A stretch of DNA of 64,000 bases from JADCGM01 sp943370355 (GTDB lineage Bacteria; Pseudomonadota; Alphaproteobacteria; Sphingomonadales; Sphingomonadaceae). Each line of letters starts with the position of its first letter. Within the stretch, counting starts at the first letter, position 1. A program made the position numbers and the translations under genes. The stretch is from positions 1 through 64,000 of the forward strand of contig CALRQP020000005.1 of assembly GCA_943370355.1 (NCBI GenBank), given 5' to 3'. This document shows positions 41,448 through 51,268 of the stretch, piece by piece. Below the pieces are notes generated by a model, which saw only the letters and a list, made by a program, of their open reading frames with translations, had not been told where the DNA came from and ran no database searches.

Positions 41448-43327
41448 TCCGGTCCCTCGCAACGCTGCTGGCGCTCGGCCTGATCGCCGCCGGTCCGCTT
41501 CCGACGATGACGCCGGATCGTCCGGCAAAATATGAGGCTCCCACCGACAGCGACGCCGCCGAACTGCGCGACGTGATGATCCCGATGCGCGACGGCGTGA
41601 AGCTGCACACCGTCATCGTGGTACCGAAAGGCGTCAAGAACGCGCCGATCATTTTTGTGCGCACGCCCTATGGCGCGAGCGATGCGGCCGAGAAAGCGGC
41701 GTTCCACACCGATGGCCCTGCCTATTGCGGCGTCGAGCCGATCCGCGACGGTTACATCTGCGCCTTCCAGGATGTGCGCGGCAAATATGGGTCGGAGGGC
41801 GACTATGTGATGACGCGGCCGCTGCGTGGCCCGATCAACAACACCGCGACCGATCATGCGACCGACAGCCATGACAGCGTCGACTGGCTGGTGAAGAATG
41901 TCCCCGAAACCAACGGGCGGGTCGGCCTGACCGGCGGCTCCTACGTCGGCTACACGACGCTGATGGGCACGATCGACGCCCATCCGGCGGTCAAGGTCGC
42001 GGTAGCGATCTCGCCGATGGTCGACGGCTGGCGCGGCGACGACTGGTTCCACAATGGCGCGTTCCGGCTGAACAGCTACGACTTTGTCAGTTCGCAGACC
42101 TCGGTCGCCGGATCGGGCGACGAGCCGCGGCGGTCCGCCAAAGACGACTATACTGAATTCCTCGAAGCCGGTTCGGCGAACGCCTATGCAAAGAGCCGGT
42201 TCGGCGGGCAGCTGCCGTTCGCGATCAAGCTCGCTGAGCACCCCGCCTATGACCAGTGGTGGCAGGAGCAGGCGGTCGACAAGCTGCTCGCGGCTCGGCC
42301 GATGGCGGTGCCGTTAATGCTGGTGACCAGCCAGTGGGACCAGGAGGACATCTACGGCGGCCAGGCGGTGTGGAAAGCGCTCAAGGATCGGCCTGAGGCG
42401 CAGGGCAAGCTGTTCCTCGTCATGGGGCCGTGGCACCATAACCAGATGATCCGCAAAGGTGCGGAACTGGGGCCGCTCAAATACCCGACTGACACCTCGC
42501 GCGAGTTCCGCGACACTTGGCTGAAGCCCTTCTTCGATCACTATCTGAAAGGGGCGCCCGATCCGGCGCAGCCGCGCGTGCTCGCCTATGAGACAGGGCC
42601 GGACCTGTGGCGCAAGCTCGATACCTGGCCGCTGAGCTGCGCGAGCGGCTGCGCATCGGTGTCGGAGGATTGGTATCTCGGGCCGAACGGAACGCTGTCA
42701 GCGACGGCTTCGAGCAAGCGCTCGGTCGCAAGCTACGTCAGCGATCCCGCGAAGCCCGTGCCCTACATCCGGCGACCCATCTCCTTCGCTGACGGTGCGG
42801 CATGGAGCCCGTGGCTGCTGAGCGACCAGCGGTCGGTGAGCGACCGGCCCGACGTGCTGAGCTTTACCTCGCCGGTGCTGGCGCAGCCGGTGCATATTGC
42901 CGGGCAGACCATTGCGAAGCTGGTCGCCGCGACAACCGGCAGCGACGGCGACTTCGTCGTCAAGCTCATCGACGTCTATCCCGACAGCGTGCCGTCGCGG
43001 CCAGAAATGGGCGGCTATCAGCTTGGCATCGCGATGGACATTTTCCGCGGCCGTTACCGCGAATCGTTTGCCGACGCGAAGCCCATCGCGCCGAACACGC
43101 CGCTCGAATATCGCTTCGCGCTGCCAAACGCCGATCATGTGTTTCTGCCGGGGCATCGCATCATGGTGCAGGTGCAGTCGAGCTGGTTCCCGCTCTACGA
43201 CCGCAACCCGCAGACCTTCGTGCCGAACATCTTCGATGCGAAGCTGGGCGATTACAAAGCGGCGACGATTTCGGTGGAGACTGGCGGCACCAAGGTAAGT
43301 TCGGTCGAACTGCCCGTCGTGCGCTGA
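41444..43327 (+). CDS. CocE/NonD family hydrolase, alpha-amino-acid ester hydrolase-like
   Basis: A 627-residue exported serine hydrolase. An N-terminal signal peptide (SLATLLALGLIAAGPLPT) precedes an alpha/beta-hydrolase domain with VMIPMRDGVKLHTVIVVPKG, QDVRGKYGSEGD and the nucleophile elbow LTGGSYVGYT (about 160-169). VDGWRGDDWFHNGAFR (about 188-203) is characteristic of alpha-amino-acid ester hydrolases of the X-Pro dipeptidyl peptidase family. The His is likely in GPWHHNQM (about 328). The C-terminal beta-sandwich domain is present. GTG start inside the SDR stop. Natural substrate unknown. Confidence 0.88.
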   Translation: MIRSLATLLALGLIAAGPLPTMTPDRPAKYEAPTDSDAAELRDVMIPMRDGVKLHTVIVVPKGVKNAPIIFVRTPYGASDAAEKAAFHTDGPAYCGVEPIRDGYICAFQDVRGKYGSEGDYVMTRPLRGPINNTATDHATDSHDSVDWLVKNVPETNGRVGLTGGSYVGYTTLMGTIDAHPAVKVAVAISPMVDGWRGDDWFHNGAFRLNSYDFVSSQTSVAGSGDEPRRSAKDDYTEFLEAGSANAYAKSRFGGQLPFAIKLAEHPAYDQWWQEQAVDKLLAARPMAVPLMLVTSQWDQEDIYGGQAVWKALKDRPEAQGKLFLVMGPWHHNQMIRKGAELGPLKYPTDTSREFRDTWLKPFFDHYLKGAPDPAQPRVLAYETGPDLWRKLDTWPLSCASGCASVSEDWYLGPNGTLSATASSKRSVASYVSDPAKPVPYIRRPISFADGAAWSPWLLSDQRSVSDRPDVLSFTSPVLAQPVHIAGQTIAKLVAATTGSDGDFVVKLIDVYPDSVPSRPEMGGYQLGIAMDIFRGRYRESFADAKPIAPNTPLEYRFALPNADHVFLPGHRIMVQVQSSWFPLYDRNPQTFVPNIFDAKLGDYKAATISVETGGTKVSSVELPVVR

Positions 43328-43330
43328 ACG

Positions 43331-44287
43331 TCAGCGGCGGTCGTAGTAGAGGCGGCCCATCCGCTCAAACAGCGCCAGCGTATCGCGCGGAGAGTGGTCG
43401 CCGCTGAATTCGCGGTAGAGCGTGTCGACGTTGACGGCGATGCGTTCGGCGTCCGTCCAATGCGCGAAGCGGTCGAGACCGATGTCGCGCGCCGCGTCGT
43501 CGGCGGACAGTCCGGCATCGAACCGCAGCCGGGCTTCCGCTTCGATGTAGTGCAGATAGTCCTGCACGGCCAGGACGCCCGCCTTGTCGGTCAGAGGGCC
43601 GTGCCCCGGCACGATATGATCGACATCCATCGCGAGAATTAGGTCGCAGGCGGCGAGCCAGTTCGACACCGGCCCTTCCCACATGATCGGCGTGCCGTCG
43701 ATGAACAGGATGTCGCCGGTGAACACGGTCCGGTCGCCCGGCACATGGACGAGCACATCGCCAGCGGTGTGGGCAGGGCCGACCTCAATCAGCGCGACAT
43801 CCTTGTCGCCGACTCTGAGGTCGAGGCGGCCGTGGAAGGTGCGGGTCGGCGTTCGCCCGCGTGCGGCGGCGAAGTCGAAGGTGCCGAAGATGTCGGCGAA
43901 ATAGCGCCCCGCCACACCGAGCTGTCCGGCCGCTCCCGCCGCCTTCATCTGGCCGAGCAGCGCAGGGGAAAAGGCCTCCATCTCGCGCGCCGAGGCTTCC
44001 GATGCGACGATTTCGGCATGCGGCAGCAGCGCATTGCCGTGCGTGTGATCGCCATTGGCATGGGTGTTGACGACCGTCCCGATATCGGTGGCGGCGAGGC
44101 CTGTCGCATCCGCCATCGCGGCGAGCATGTCGGCCGTCAGCGCTTCATCGAACAGCGTATCGACGAGTAGCGCCGCTTCGCCGTCGCGGATCAGCCCGGC
44201 GTTCGACCAGCCCCAGCCTCCGTCGGGCTGCATCCAGGCGTACAGGTCCCCGCCCAGCTCGACCAAACCGCGCTCATAGGATGCCAT
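43331..44287 (-). CDS. MBL-fold hydrolase, cyclase/SoxH-type
   Basis: A 318-residue metallo-beta-lactamase-fold protein. The zinc motif NTHANGDHTHGN (about 84-95) replaces the usual HxHxDH first His spacing as HxNGDH, seen in the polyketide-cyclase-like and SoxH groups. Further ligands lie in GPAHTAGDVLVHVPG, FTGDILF and VPGHGPLTDK. It has no signal peptide. It is convergent with the preceding hydrolase (3-nt gap). Function is not known. Confidence 0.85.
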   Translation of the reverse strand: MASYERGLVELGGDLYAWMQPDGGWGWSNAGLIRDGEAALLVDTLFDEALTADMLAAMADATGLAATDIGTVVNTHANGDHTHGNALLPHAEIVASEASAREMEAFSPALLGQMKAAGAAGQLGVAGRYFADIFGTFDFAAARGRTPTRTFHGRLDLRVGDKDVALIEVGPAHTAGDVLVHVPGDRTVFTGDILFIDGTPIMWEGPVSNWLAACDLILAMDVDHIVPGHGPLTDKAGVLAVQDYLHYIEAEARLRFDAGLSADDAARDIGLDRFAHWTDAERIAVNVDTLYREFSGDHSPRDTLALFERMGRLYYDRR

Positions 44288-44321
44288 GCGCCCGTCCTCC
44301 CCGTTGGGACGGGATGCTAGC

Positions 44322-45026
44322 CTATTCGATCTCGAACACCATATTCACTGACACGGTTAGCGAAACCTCGCCAGCCGCGACCGGCGTGTCGGCTTGCTCC
44401 TTCATCATCACCTGCGCGCGGACCATCGGCATCGGATAGGGCGGCGATACGGTCCCGCCTTCCGAGATCGACAGGATGCGCTTGATGCGCACGCCGCTGG
44501 CCCTGGCATAGAGTTCGGCGCGCTGTTTCGCCTTGGCGACAGCCTCGGTGCGCGCGGCGTCGATCGCAGCATCGGGCTCATCGACGCGGAAGGTCGGGCC
44601 ATTGATCTGGTTCGCCCCGCTGGCGACGAGCGCGTCGATCGAGCGGCCCATATTCTTCAGGTCGCGGACGCGGATGTTGACGCTGTTATTCGCCTGATAG
44701 CCAATGAGCTTCGGCTCCTCATTCTGCACATAGCGATATTGCGGCTGCAGGTTCAGACCCGACGTCTGGATGTCACGGTCGGCAAGGCCTGAACGCTTCA
44801 GCGATGCGACGACGGCGGTCATTTTGGTCGCGTTGAGCCGCATCGCCTCGGTCGCCGTCGCGGCGGTGGTGACGACGCCCGCCGACAGGTCGGCGACGTC
44901 CGGCGTGCGCTCGACCTTGCCCTCGGCACTCACCGACAAGGTCGCCGGCTGCCAGCCACTCGGTGCGCTTTGCGCGAGAACCGGCGCGGCGGTGAGCAGG
45001 GCGGCGAGCAGAAGCGGGCGAATCAT
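44322..45026 (-). CDS. SIMPL-domain (DUF541) periplasmic protein
   Basis: A 234-residue exported protein with a signal peptide (PLLLAALLTAAPVLAQSAP) and a SIMPL domain over most of the rest: ATLSVSAEGKVERTPDVADL, RSGLADRDIQTSGLNLQPQY and SVNIRVRDLKNMG and a conserved end LTVSVNMVFEIE. SIMPL proteins (YggE-like) are linked to oxidative-stress tolerance and outer-membrane functions, with no set biochemical role. Confidence 0.88.
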   Translation of the reverse strand: MIRPLLLAALLTAAPVLAQSAPSGWQPATLSVSAEGKVERTPDVADLSAGVVTTAATATEAMRLNATKMTAVVASLKRSGLADRDIQTSGLNLQPQYRYVQNEEPKLIGYQANNSVNIRVRDLKNMGRSIDALVASGANQINGPTFRVDEPDAAIDAARTEAVAKAKQRAELYARASGVRIKRILSISEGGTVSPPYPMPMVRAQVMMKEQADTPVAAGEVSLTVSVNMVFEIE

Positions 45027-45097
45027 CGATCAGGCACCTTCGTGAATTGCAATCCCGCGGTGCTAGACTGATTCGAATGTCGCGAACATGAACTGCA

Positions 45098-45349
45098 TTA
45101 ACGGCGTGCGTGGCGCAGTGTCAGTCCATAGGCGGATAGCAGCAGGAATGCGGTCGTGGCGGAGCACAACCAGCTGAGCGGAACACCGCTCGCAAGCGCC
45201 CATGCGCCATGGATGAAGCCACCGAGCAAAGCACCGGCAATGCCCACGAGTGACGCGACCACCGGTCCGCCCGGATTGCGCCGGAACGCCCAGGCGTCGG
45301 CGACGAGGCCGAGCAGGAACCCGATGACGATCCAGCCGATAATCTGCAC
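45098..45349 (-). CDS. Small GlsB/YeaQ/YmgE-family membrane protein
   Basis: An 83-residue protein with three hydrophobic helices: IIGWIVIGFLLGLVADAWAF, VVASLVGIAGALLGGFIHG and SWLCSATTAFLLLSAYGLTL. The layout and the GPVVASLVGIAGALLGG segment match the transglycosylase-associated (GlsB/YeaQ) family of stress-induced inner-membrane proteins. No enzymatic motif exists. Confidence 0.78.
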   Translation of the reverse strand: MQIIGWIVIGFLLGLVADAWAFRRNPGGPVVASLVGIAGALLGGFIHGAWALASGVPLSWLCSATTAFLLLSAYGLTLRHARR

Positions 45350-45425
45350 GCCGATACTCCTGCGCGGTGGAAAACAAGTGCGCTCGCCAGAAGGCTAACG
45401 GCAAAAGGTGCACGAATCCCTACCG

Positions 45426-45570
45426 GTTGCGCGCGCGCAACAATTTACACGCGACTGTGAATCATTGCCGGAAATCATTGAGGAAATCGCTGTCCTATGC
45501 CATGGAGCCGCCGCGATTGGCTCCCATAGCGGCGGCACCGCTTGCAATGGGTGATGTATTTCGATAATAC
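45426..45570 (+). promoter_or_regulatory. Palindrome-rich upstream region and promoter candidate of the RND operon
   Basis: GTTGCGCGCGCGCAAC (45426-45441) is a perfect 16-bp palindrome. Further on, CCGCCGC and GCGGCGG (about 45508-45536) bracket a GGCTCCCAT that can also pair with an upstream ATGGAGCC. A promoter candidate is TTGCAA (45542-45547) and TAATAC (45565-45570) with 17 bp between. No local regulator gene is nearby. Confidence 0.4.
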
Positions 45571-45602
45571 ACCTAGGGCCGACCAAAGGGATCGAACGGA
45601 TC

Positions 45603-46769
45603 ATGAATATGCACAGCAGCTTCCGCGCCGATGACGCCGCGCCTTTCGATGCGGCGGAGGTCGGCTTCGTGCGGCGGAACCGCCGCTGGCTGATCGCGCT
45701 CGCGGTCATCGCTGTGGCGGCGCTTGCATATTTCGCGCTGCAGGGTGGCAAGGCTGAAGATAAGCCTGTCGCCGAGCAGGCCCCTACGGTGACGGTTATC
45801 GTTCCCGGCCAGGTCGATGTCGCGGCTACCGTAACCGCTTCCGGCTCGATCGGTGCGAAGCGCGAGATGCCGGTTGGCGTGCAGGGCGAAGGCGGCATGG
45901 TCACCGCTGTGCTTGTGGATGCCGGCGACTATGTTCGCGCGGGCCAGGTGCTCGCGCGTGTCGATCGGTCGGTTCAGACGCAGCAGCTCGCGCAGATGCA
46001 GGCGCAGGTCAATGTCGCCAAGGCCGATGCGCGGCTGGCGCAGGCAGAACTGGACCGTGCGCAGAGCCTCGTCGCCAAGGGGTTCATTTCGAAGGCCGAT
46101 ATCGACCGTCGGACCGCGACCCGTGATTCCGCAAATGCGCGGGCTGCGGCCGCGGCGGCACAGGCGCGCGAGATGTCGGCGCGCTTGAGCCGGCTCGATA
46201 TCCGTGCCCCGTCAGCGGGACTCGTCCTGTCGCGCGCAATCGAGCCCGGCCAGATCGTCGGTGCTGGCGGCCAGCCGCTGTTCCGCATCGCCCAGAATGG
46301 CGCGATGGAGATGGAGGCGCGTGTTGCAGAGCAGGATATGCCCAAGCTGAAGGCCGGTGTTCCCGCTAAGGTGACGCCGGTCGGCGGCACCCGCGCTGTC
46401 GACGGTCAGATCTGGCTCGTCGAACCGACGATCGACGCGACGACGCGACAGGGCGTGGCGCGTATCCTGCTGCCGGCCGATCCGGCGATCCGCTCTGGCG
46501 GCTTTGCAAATGCGATGATTACGTCGGGCCGGACACTGATGCCCGTGTTACCGCAGTCGGCGGTGCTGGCAGACGTCAAAGGCAGCTTCGTCTTCGTCGT
46601 TGGCGCGGGCAACAAGATTGCGCGGCGCAATATCACGGTTGGTGAGGTGGGCGAGCAGGGCATTGCCATCGCTTCCGGCCTGACCGGTAACGAACGCGTC
46701 GTGCTCTCGGCGGGCGCGTTCCTCAACGACGGCGAAAAGATCGCGCCGATCCTCCAGAAAACACGCTGA
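45603..46769 (+). CDS. RND efflux periplasmic adaptor (membrane fusion protein)
   Basis: The 388-residue protein links an inner-membrane RND pump to an outer-membrane channel. After one membrane helix (WLIALAVIAVAALAYFAL, about 30-47) come the lipoyl half-motifs (VLVDAGDYVRAGQVLARVD), an alpha-hairpin (about 120-185), the second lipoyl half RLDIRAPSAGLVLSRAIEPG and the beta-barrel (MEMEARVAEQDMPKLKAG). Start ATG at 45603. The RND permease follows 25 nt downstream. No outer-membrane factor gene is in the window. Confidence 0.93.
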   Translation: MNMHSSFRADDAAPFDAAEVGFVRRNRRWLIALAVIAVAALAYFALQGGKAEDKPVAEQAPTVTVIVPGQVDVAATVTASGSIGAKREMPVGVQGEGGMVTAVLVDAGDYVRAGQVLARVDRSVQTQQLAQMQAQVNVAKADARLAQAELDRAQSLVAKGFISKADIDRRTATRDSANARAAAAAAQAREMSARLSRLDIRAPSAGLVLSRAIEPGQIVGAGGQPLFRIAQNGAMEMEARVAEQDMPKLKAGVPAKVTPVGGTRAVDGQIWLVEPTIDATTRQGVARILLPADPAIRSGGFANAMITSGRTLMPVLPQSAVLADVKGSFVFVVGAGNKIARRNITVGEVGEQGIAIASGLTGNERVVLSAGAFLNDGEKIAPILQKTR

Positions 46770-46794
46770 ATGACACAGCCGGAAGGTCACGGGC

Positions 46795-49700
46795 ATGCGT
46801 AATATCTCAGCTTGGGCGATCCGCAATCCGGTCCCGCCGATCGTGCTGTTCATCGCGCTGACGCTGGCGGGGATCGTCGCGTTTGTCCGTCTCGACATCA
46901 ACGCTCAGCCTGACGTCAGTTTTCCGTTCGTGCAGGTCGATGTCGCCCAGCCGGGCGCCGCGCCGACCGAGATGGAAACGCAGATCACGCAGCGAGTCGA
47001 AGCAGCCGTGCGGGGTGTTTCGGGCGTCGATGAGATCAGTTCCTATGTTCAGGAGGGCAACAGCCACACCAATATCCAGTTCGATATCGGGACGCCGGTC
47101 GACCGGGCGCTGAACGATGTCCGCAATGCCGTTGCGCAGATCCGCGGCGATCTTCCGGAAGGCATATTGGAACCGCAGGTTAGCCGCATCGACATCGACG
47201 GCGGGCCGCTCGGGATTTACTCGGCGGAATCGACCGACATGACGCTCGAGCAGTTGAGCTGGTTCGTGGACAATTCGGTCGCCAAGCGGTTGCTGTCGGT
47301 ATCCGGTATGGCAGCTGTGAACCGCGGCGGCGGTGTCAGTCGCGAGATCCGCATTGTGCTCGATCCCGCGAGGCTTCAAGCGCAGGGCATCACGGCGGCG
47401 CAGGTCAATCAGCAGCTCCGTCTGGTTAATGTGAATGCGACCGGCGGGCGCACGGAGGTCGCGGGATCCGAACAGTCGGTTCGGGTGCTCGGCAATTCGC
47501 GCGACGCCTATTCGCTCGGCCAAACCCAGATTTCGGTCGGCGGCGGGCGGACGGTTCGCCTTGATGACATCGCAACGGTCACGGACGGCTCCGCCGAACA
47601 GCGGGCGATGACGAAGATGAACGGCCGCCAGGTCGTCAGCTTTCAGATCTCCCGCGCCAAGGGTGCGGCCGACGTAACTGTTTACAATGATGCCCAGAAA
47701 ATCATCAAACAGATCGCCAAGGAGAATCCGAAGGTTCGCTTCGTCGAGCTGTATACTTCGGTGAACGACACCAAGACCGCCTATTCATCGGCCATCGAGG
47801 CGATGATCGAGGGTGCCCTGCTCGCAGTTCTGGTCGTCTGGCTGTTCCTGCGTGATTGGCGTGCGACAGTGATTTCCGCCATCGCCATTCCGCTGTCGGC
47901 CATTCCGGCCTTCTGGTTCATGGAGCTGCTCGGGTTCACGCTGAACTTCATCAGCCTGCTGGCATTAAGCCTCGTCGCCGGCGTGCTCGTGGACGATGCC
48001 ATCGTCGAGATCGAAAATATCGTTCGGCACATGCGAATGGGCAAATCCGCCTATCAGGCTTCCATCGACGCGGCTGACGAGATCGGCCTCGCGGTTGTCG
48101 CGACGACGTTCTCGATTGTTGCGGTCTTCCTTCCGGTGGGCCTCATGCCCGGTATTTCAGGCCAGTTCTTCAAGCAGTTCGGCTTAACCGTCGTCGCGGC
48201 GGTGTTGATGAGTCTTTTGGTAGCCCGCCTCATCACGCCGATGATCGCGGCCTATTTCCTTCAGGCGCACGGCGAGGCCAAGCACGGCGAGAGCGGCTGG
48301 ATGAACACCTACATGCGCATCCTGCGCTGGTCGCTTGATCGCAAGGACGCGATCGCTGCAAAATCTCGTGGGGGATGGACGGCGCGTTTCGCCTGGGCGC
48401 GCGATCACCGCTTCTGGATGATCGGGATCGGCGGATTGTCGTTCATCATGACGATAGTTGCCTATGGCACGCTGCCCGCCGCGTTCCAGCCGAGCCTGAA
48501 TCAAGCCTACAGCATCGCCAGCATCGCGATGACGCCGGGGTCGACCCTGGCGCAGACCGAAGCCGTTTCCGACAAGGTTGTGGCACTTCTCAAGAAGCAG
48601 CAGGAAGTTCAGGACGCTTTTGCGGACATCAACATGACCGATGCGACGGTCTATATTCACCTAAAGGACGATCGCAAACGGACGAGCGTCGAGTTCGAAC
48701 GCGCTCTCCAACCTGAACTCGCCAAAATTCCCGATGCGCGCATCAACTTCCAGTCGCAGCAGGGCGGTGGCCCGAGCAATCGCGACATCGTGCAGATGTT
48801 TGCAGGGGACGACCCCGACCAGCTTTATCGTACCGCGACGAAGATCGTCGAAGAGATGAAGACGGTGAAGGAGATCCGTGCCCCGCGCATCGAAGGCGAC
48901 ATGCGCAAACCTGAGATCACCATAACGCCGCGTCTCGATCTCGCGGCCGACCTCGGCGTGACGACGCAGGCGCTGAGCCAGACCATCCGGATCGCGACGA
49001 TCGGCGATATCGACCAGAATGTCGCCAAATTCTCGCTGTCCGACCGGCAGATTCCGATTCGCGTGGTTATCGACAAGGCAGCGCGTCAGGATATCGCGAC
49101 GATTGAAAACCTGCCTGTGCCGACGGTGAATGGTGGCTCGGTCCCGCTGAAGGTCGTTGCCGATGTTGGCTTCGGCTCTGGCCCGACGATCGTCCGGCGT
49201 TTCAACCAGAAGCGGCGCATCGTGCTTTCAGCTGACCTCGCACCGGGCAAGGTAACGAGCGATGCGACCAAACAGATCGACGCACTACCGACGGTCAAAA
49301 AGCTGCCACAAGGCGTAGAAAAGGTCGTGTTCGGTCAGCAAAAGATGCAGACGGAGATGGTGACGAACTTCTTCATTGCCGTCGTCTCCGGCGTGCTGCT
49401 GGTGTTCGCCGTGCTGGTGCTGCTCTACCGCAAATTCCTGCCGCCGTTCGTCAACATGGGATCGCTGTTGCTGGCGCCGCTAGGCGGGGCCATCGCGCTT
49501 CACCTGACCGGAAACATCGTGTCGATGCCCGTGTTCATTGGCATCTTGATGCTCCTCGGCATCGTCGCGAAAAACTCGATCCTGCTGATCGATTTCGCGC
49601 TCGAGGAAATCAACAAGGGGATCGACAAGACGACTGCGATTATCGACGCCGGACACAAGCGCGCCCAGCCGATTGTCATGACGACGGTGGCGATGGTCGC

Positions 49701-49929
49701 CGGCATGATTCCGACGGCGGTCGCGGTATCCGGCGACGCCGCCTGGCGTGCTCCGATGGGTGTGACGGTGATCGGCGGTCTTATCCTGTCGACGCTGCTT
49801 ACCTTGCTCATCGTGCCGGCCGGGTTCAGTCTTGCCGACGACTTTGAACGCTGGCTCGCGCCAAAGTTCGGCAAGCTGCTGACCTACAAGTCCGGCGACG
49901 ATCGTCCGGTCCCGCAACCGGCCGAGTAG
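46795..49929 (+). CDS. RND-family efflux transporter permease
   Basis: A 1044-residue AcrB/MdtB-type transporter with 12 predicted membrane helices and two large periplasmic loops. It starts MRNISAWAIRNPVPPIVLFI; it has DINAQPDVSFP near residue 30 and the proton-relay helix with GVLVDDAIVEIENIVRHMR (TM4, acidic pair about 397-400). MIEGALLAVLVVWLFLRDWRAT and the C-terminal GIVAKNSILLIDFALEEI are also standard. Substrates are unknown (drugs or metals); the two-gene form suggests use of a shared TolC-like channel. Confidence 0.94.
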   Translation: MRNISAWAIRNPVPPIVLFIALTLAGIVAFVRLDINAQPDVSFPFVQVDVAQPGAAPTEMETQITQRVEAAVRGVSGVDEISSYVQEGNSHTNIQFDIGTPVDRALNDVRNAVAQIRGDLPEGILEPQVSRIDIDGGPLGIYSAESTDMTLEQLSWFVDNSVAKRLLSVSGMAAVNRGGGVSREIRIVLDPARLQAQGITAAQVNQQLRLVNVNATGGRTEVAGSEQSVRVLGNSRDAYSLGQTQISVGGGRTVRLDDIATVTDGSAEQRAMTKMNGRQVVSFQISRAKGAADVTVYNDAQKIIKQIAKENPKVRFVELYTSVNDTKTAYSSAIEAMIEGALLAVLVVWLFLRDWRATVISAIAIPLSAIPAFWFMELLGFTLNFISLLALSLVAGVLVDDAIVEIENIVRHMRMGKSAYQASIDAADEIGLAVVATTFSIVAVFLPVGLMPGISGQFFKQFGLTVVAAVLMSLLVARLITPMIAAYFLQAHGEAKHGESGWMNTYMRILRWSLDRKDAIAAKSRGGWTARFAWARDHRFWMIGIGGLSFIMTIVAYGTLPAAFQPSLNQAYSIASIAMTPGSTLAQTEAVSDKVVALLKKQQEVQDAFADINMTDATVYIHLKDDRKRTSVEFERALQPELAKIPDARINFQSQQGGGPSNRDIVQMFAGDDPDQLYRTATKIVEEMKTVKEIRAPRIEGDMRKPEITITPRLDLAADLGVTTQALSQTIRIATIGDIDQNVAKFSLSDRQIPIRVVIDKAARQDIATIENLPVPTVNGGSVPLKVVADVGFGSGPTIVRRFNQKRRIVLSADLAPGKVTSDATKQIDALPTVKKLPQGVEKVVFGQQKMQTEMVTNFFIAVVSGVLLVFAVLVLLYRKFLPPFVNMGSLLLAPLGGAIALHLTGNIVSMPVFIGILMLLGIVAKNSILLIDFALEEINKGIDKTTAIIDAGHKRAQPIVMTTVAMVAGMIPTAVAVSGDAAWRAPMGVTVIGGLILSTLLTLLIVPAGFSLADDFERWLAPKFGKLLTYKSGDDRPVPQPAE

Positions 49930-49948
49930 GGCGGGCGTTGGGCGACAG

Positions 49949-51196
49949 GTGAGGTTAGACGCTCTCGACCTGGCGGCCCATCCCGCGCGCGGTATGAAGA
50001 TCATCGCGACGAGCCTGCTCGTCGCGATGGCCTGCATTTTTCTTGCAGCGAGCTATAGCCAGGCGGCGTATCCCTGGCTGGGTTATGTCCGCGCCTTCGC
50101 AGAGGCGTCGATGGTCGGCGGGCTTGCTGATTGGTTCGCGGTCACCGCGCTGTTTCGTCATCCGCTCGGCTTGCCAATTCCGCACACTGCGATCATCCCG
50201 CGCAACAAGGACCGGATTGGCAACGCACTTGCGAGCTTCCTGAAGTCCAACTTCCTGACACCGCGGATCGTCGCGCGCCGCCTGGAGCAATTCGACATGG
50301 CAGGTGCCGTCGGCCGCTGGCTCGCCGCACCGGCGCGCTCGGCGCATTCGCGGCGCAGCTTCGCGCGGCTCGCGTCGCAGACGATCGAGGCACTCGATAG
50401 CGAGGCGATCGGCGGCATGGTAAAACAGGCGGCCGCAAACCGGTTGCGCGCGCTTGAAGTCTCACCCCTGCTGGGCGCGGGGTTGGAAGCCGCGATCGAG
50501 GGCGAGCGTCACGAACCGCTGATCGACGCAGCGCTCGTCTGGGCGAGCCGGGCCCTGGACGCGAACGAGCACATGATCCGCGACGCGGTGTCGGAGCGTA
50601 CGACATGGCTTTTGCGCGTCGCCAATCTCGACGACAGCATTGCGAATCGTATCATCGATGCGATCCACGCGCTCGTGAACGAAGTCGCCGGCGACCGTTA
50701 TCACCCGCTTCGCCGCCGCGTGACCAAGGCCTTGCAGGACTTGGCTTTCGATTTCCGCCACATGCCGGAAACGCGCGAAAAGGTGGAGGCGCTCAAGAAC
50801 GAGCTGCTCGATCATCCGGAAGTCGGCAAATATCTGAGCGGTTTATGGGCCAGCATAAAAGACGGGCTGCTCAAAGCCGCCAATGATCCGGAACAGGCGC
50901 TGTCAGGCAAGCTGGGTGATGCGGCGCGCCAGCTGGGCGAAACGCTCGAGCGGGACGCGCGGCTCCGCGCGGCCCTGAACCTTTATGCGCGCCGCGCCAT
51001 CGTCGGTCTGGTCGCCGAATATGGGGACGAGATCGTCAGGCTGGTATCCGATACGATCCGGAGCTGGGATGCCCGAACCGTGACCGATCGCGTGGAAAAT
51101 GCTGTCGGCCGGGACCTGCAGTATATCCGCATCAACGGCACGCTGATCGGCGGCCTGGTCGGCCTTGCGATCCATGCGGCGATCGACTTGATGTAA
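49949..51196 (+). CDS. DUF445 membrane-anchored protein
   Basis: A 415-residue protein with an N-terminal helix (IIATSLLVAMACIFLAAS) and a C-terminal helix (TLIGGLVGLAIHAAIDLM), typical of DUF445. EASMVGGLADWFAVTALFRHPLGLPIPHTAIIP (in two motifs, about 50-80) is the conserved core. The start is GTG at 49949, 19 nt after the RND stop; the first in-frame ATG would cut into the membrane segment. Function of the family is unknown. Confidence 0.82.
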   Translation: MRLDALDLAAHPARGMKIIATSLLVAMACIFLAASYSQAAYPWLGYVRAFAEASMVGGLADWFAVTALFRHPLGLPIPHTAIIPRNKDRIGNALASFLKSNFLTPRIVARRLEQFDMAGAVGRWLAAPARSAHSRRSFARLASQTIEALDSEAIGGMVKQAAANRLRALEVSPLLGAGLEAAIEGERHEPLIDAALVWASRALDANEHMIRDAVSERTTWLLRVANLDDSIANRIIDAIHALVNEVAGDRYHPLRRRVTKALQDLAFDFRHMPETREKVEALKNELLDHPEVGKYLSGLWASIKDGLLKAANDPEQALSGKLGDAARQLGETLERDARLRAALNLYARRAIVGLVAEYGDEIVRLVSDTIRSWDARTVTDRVENAVGRDLQYIRINGTLIGGLVGLAIHAAIDLM

Positions 51197-51268
51197 GTTC
51201 ACCCTGGCTCGGTTGCGGTAGCGCAACGGTCTGGCTCGCCCTTGCGGACGGGAGTAAGCTCGTCCGCG

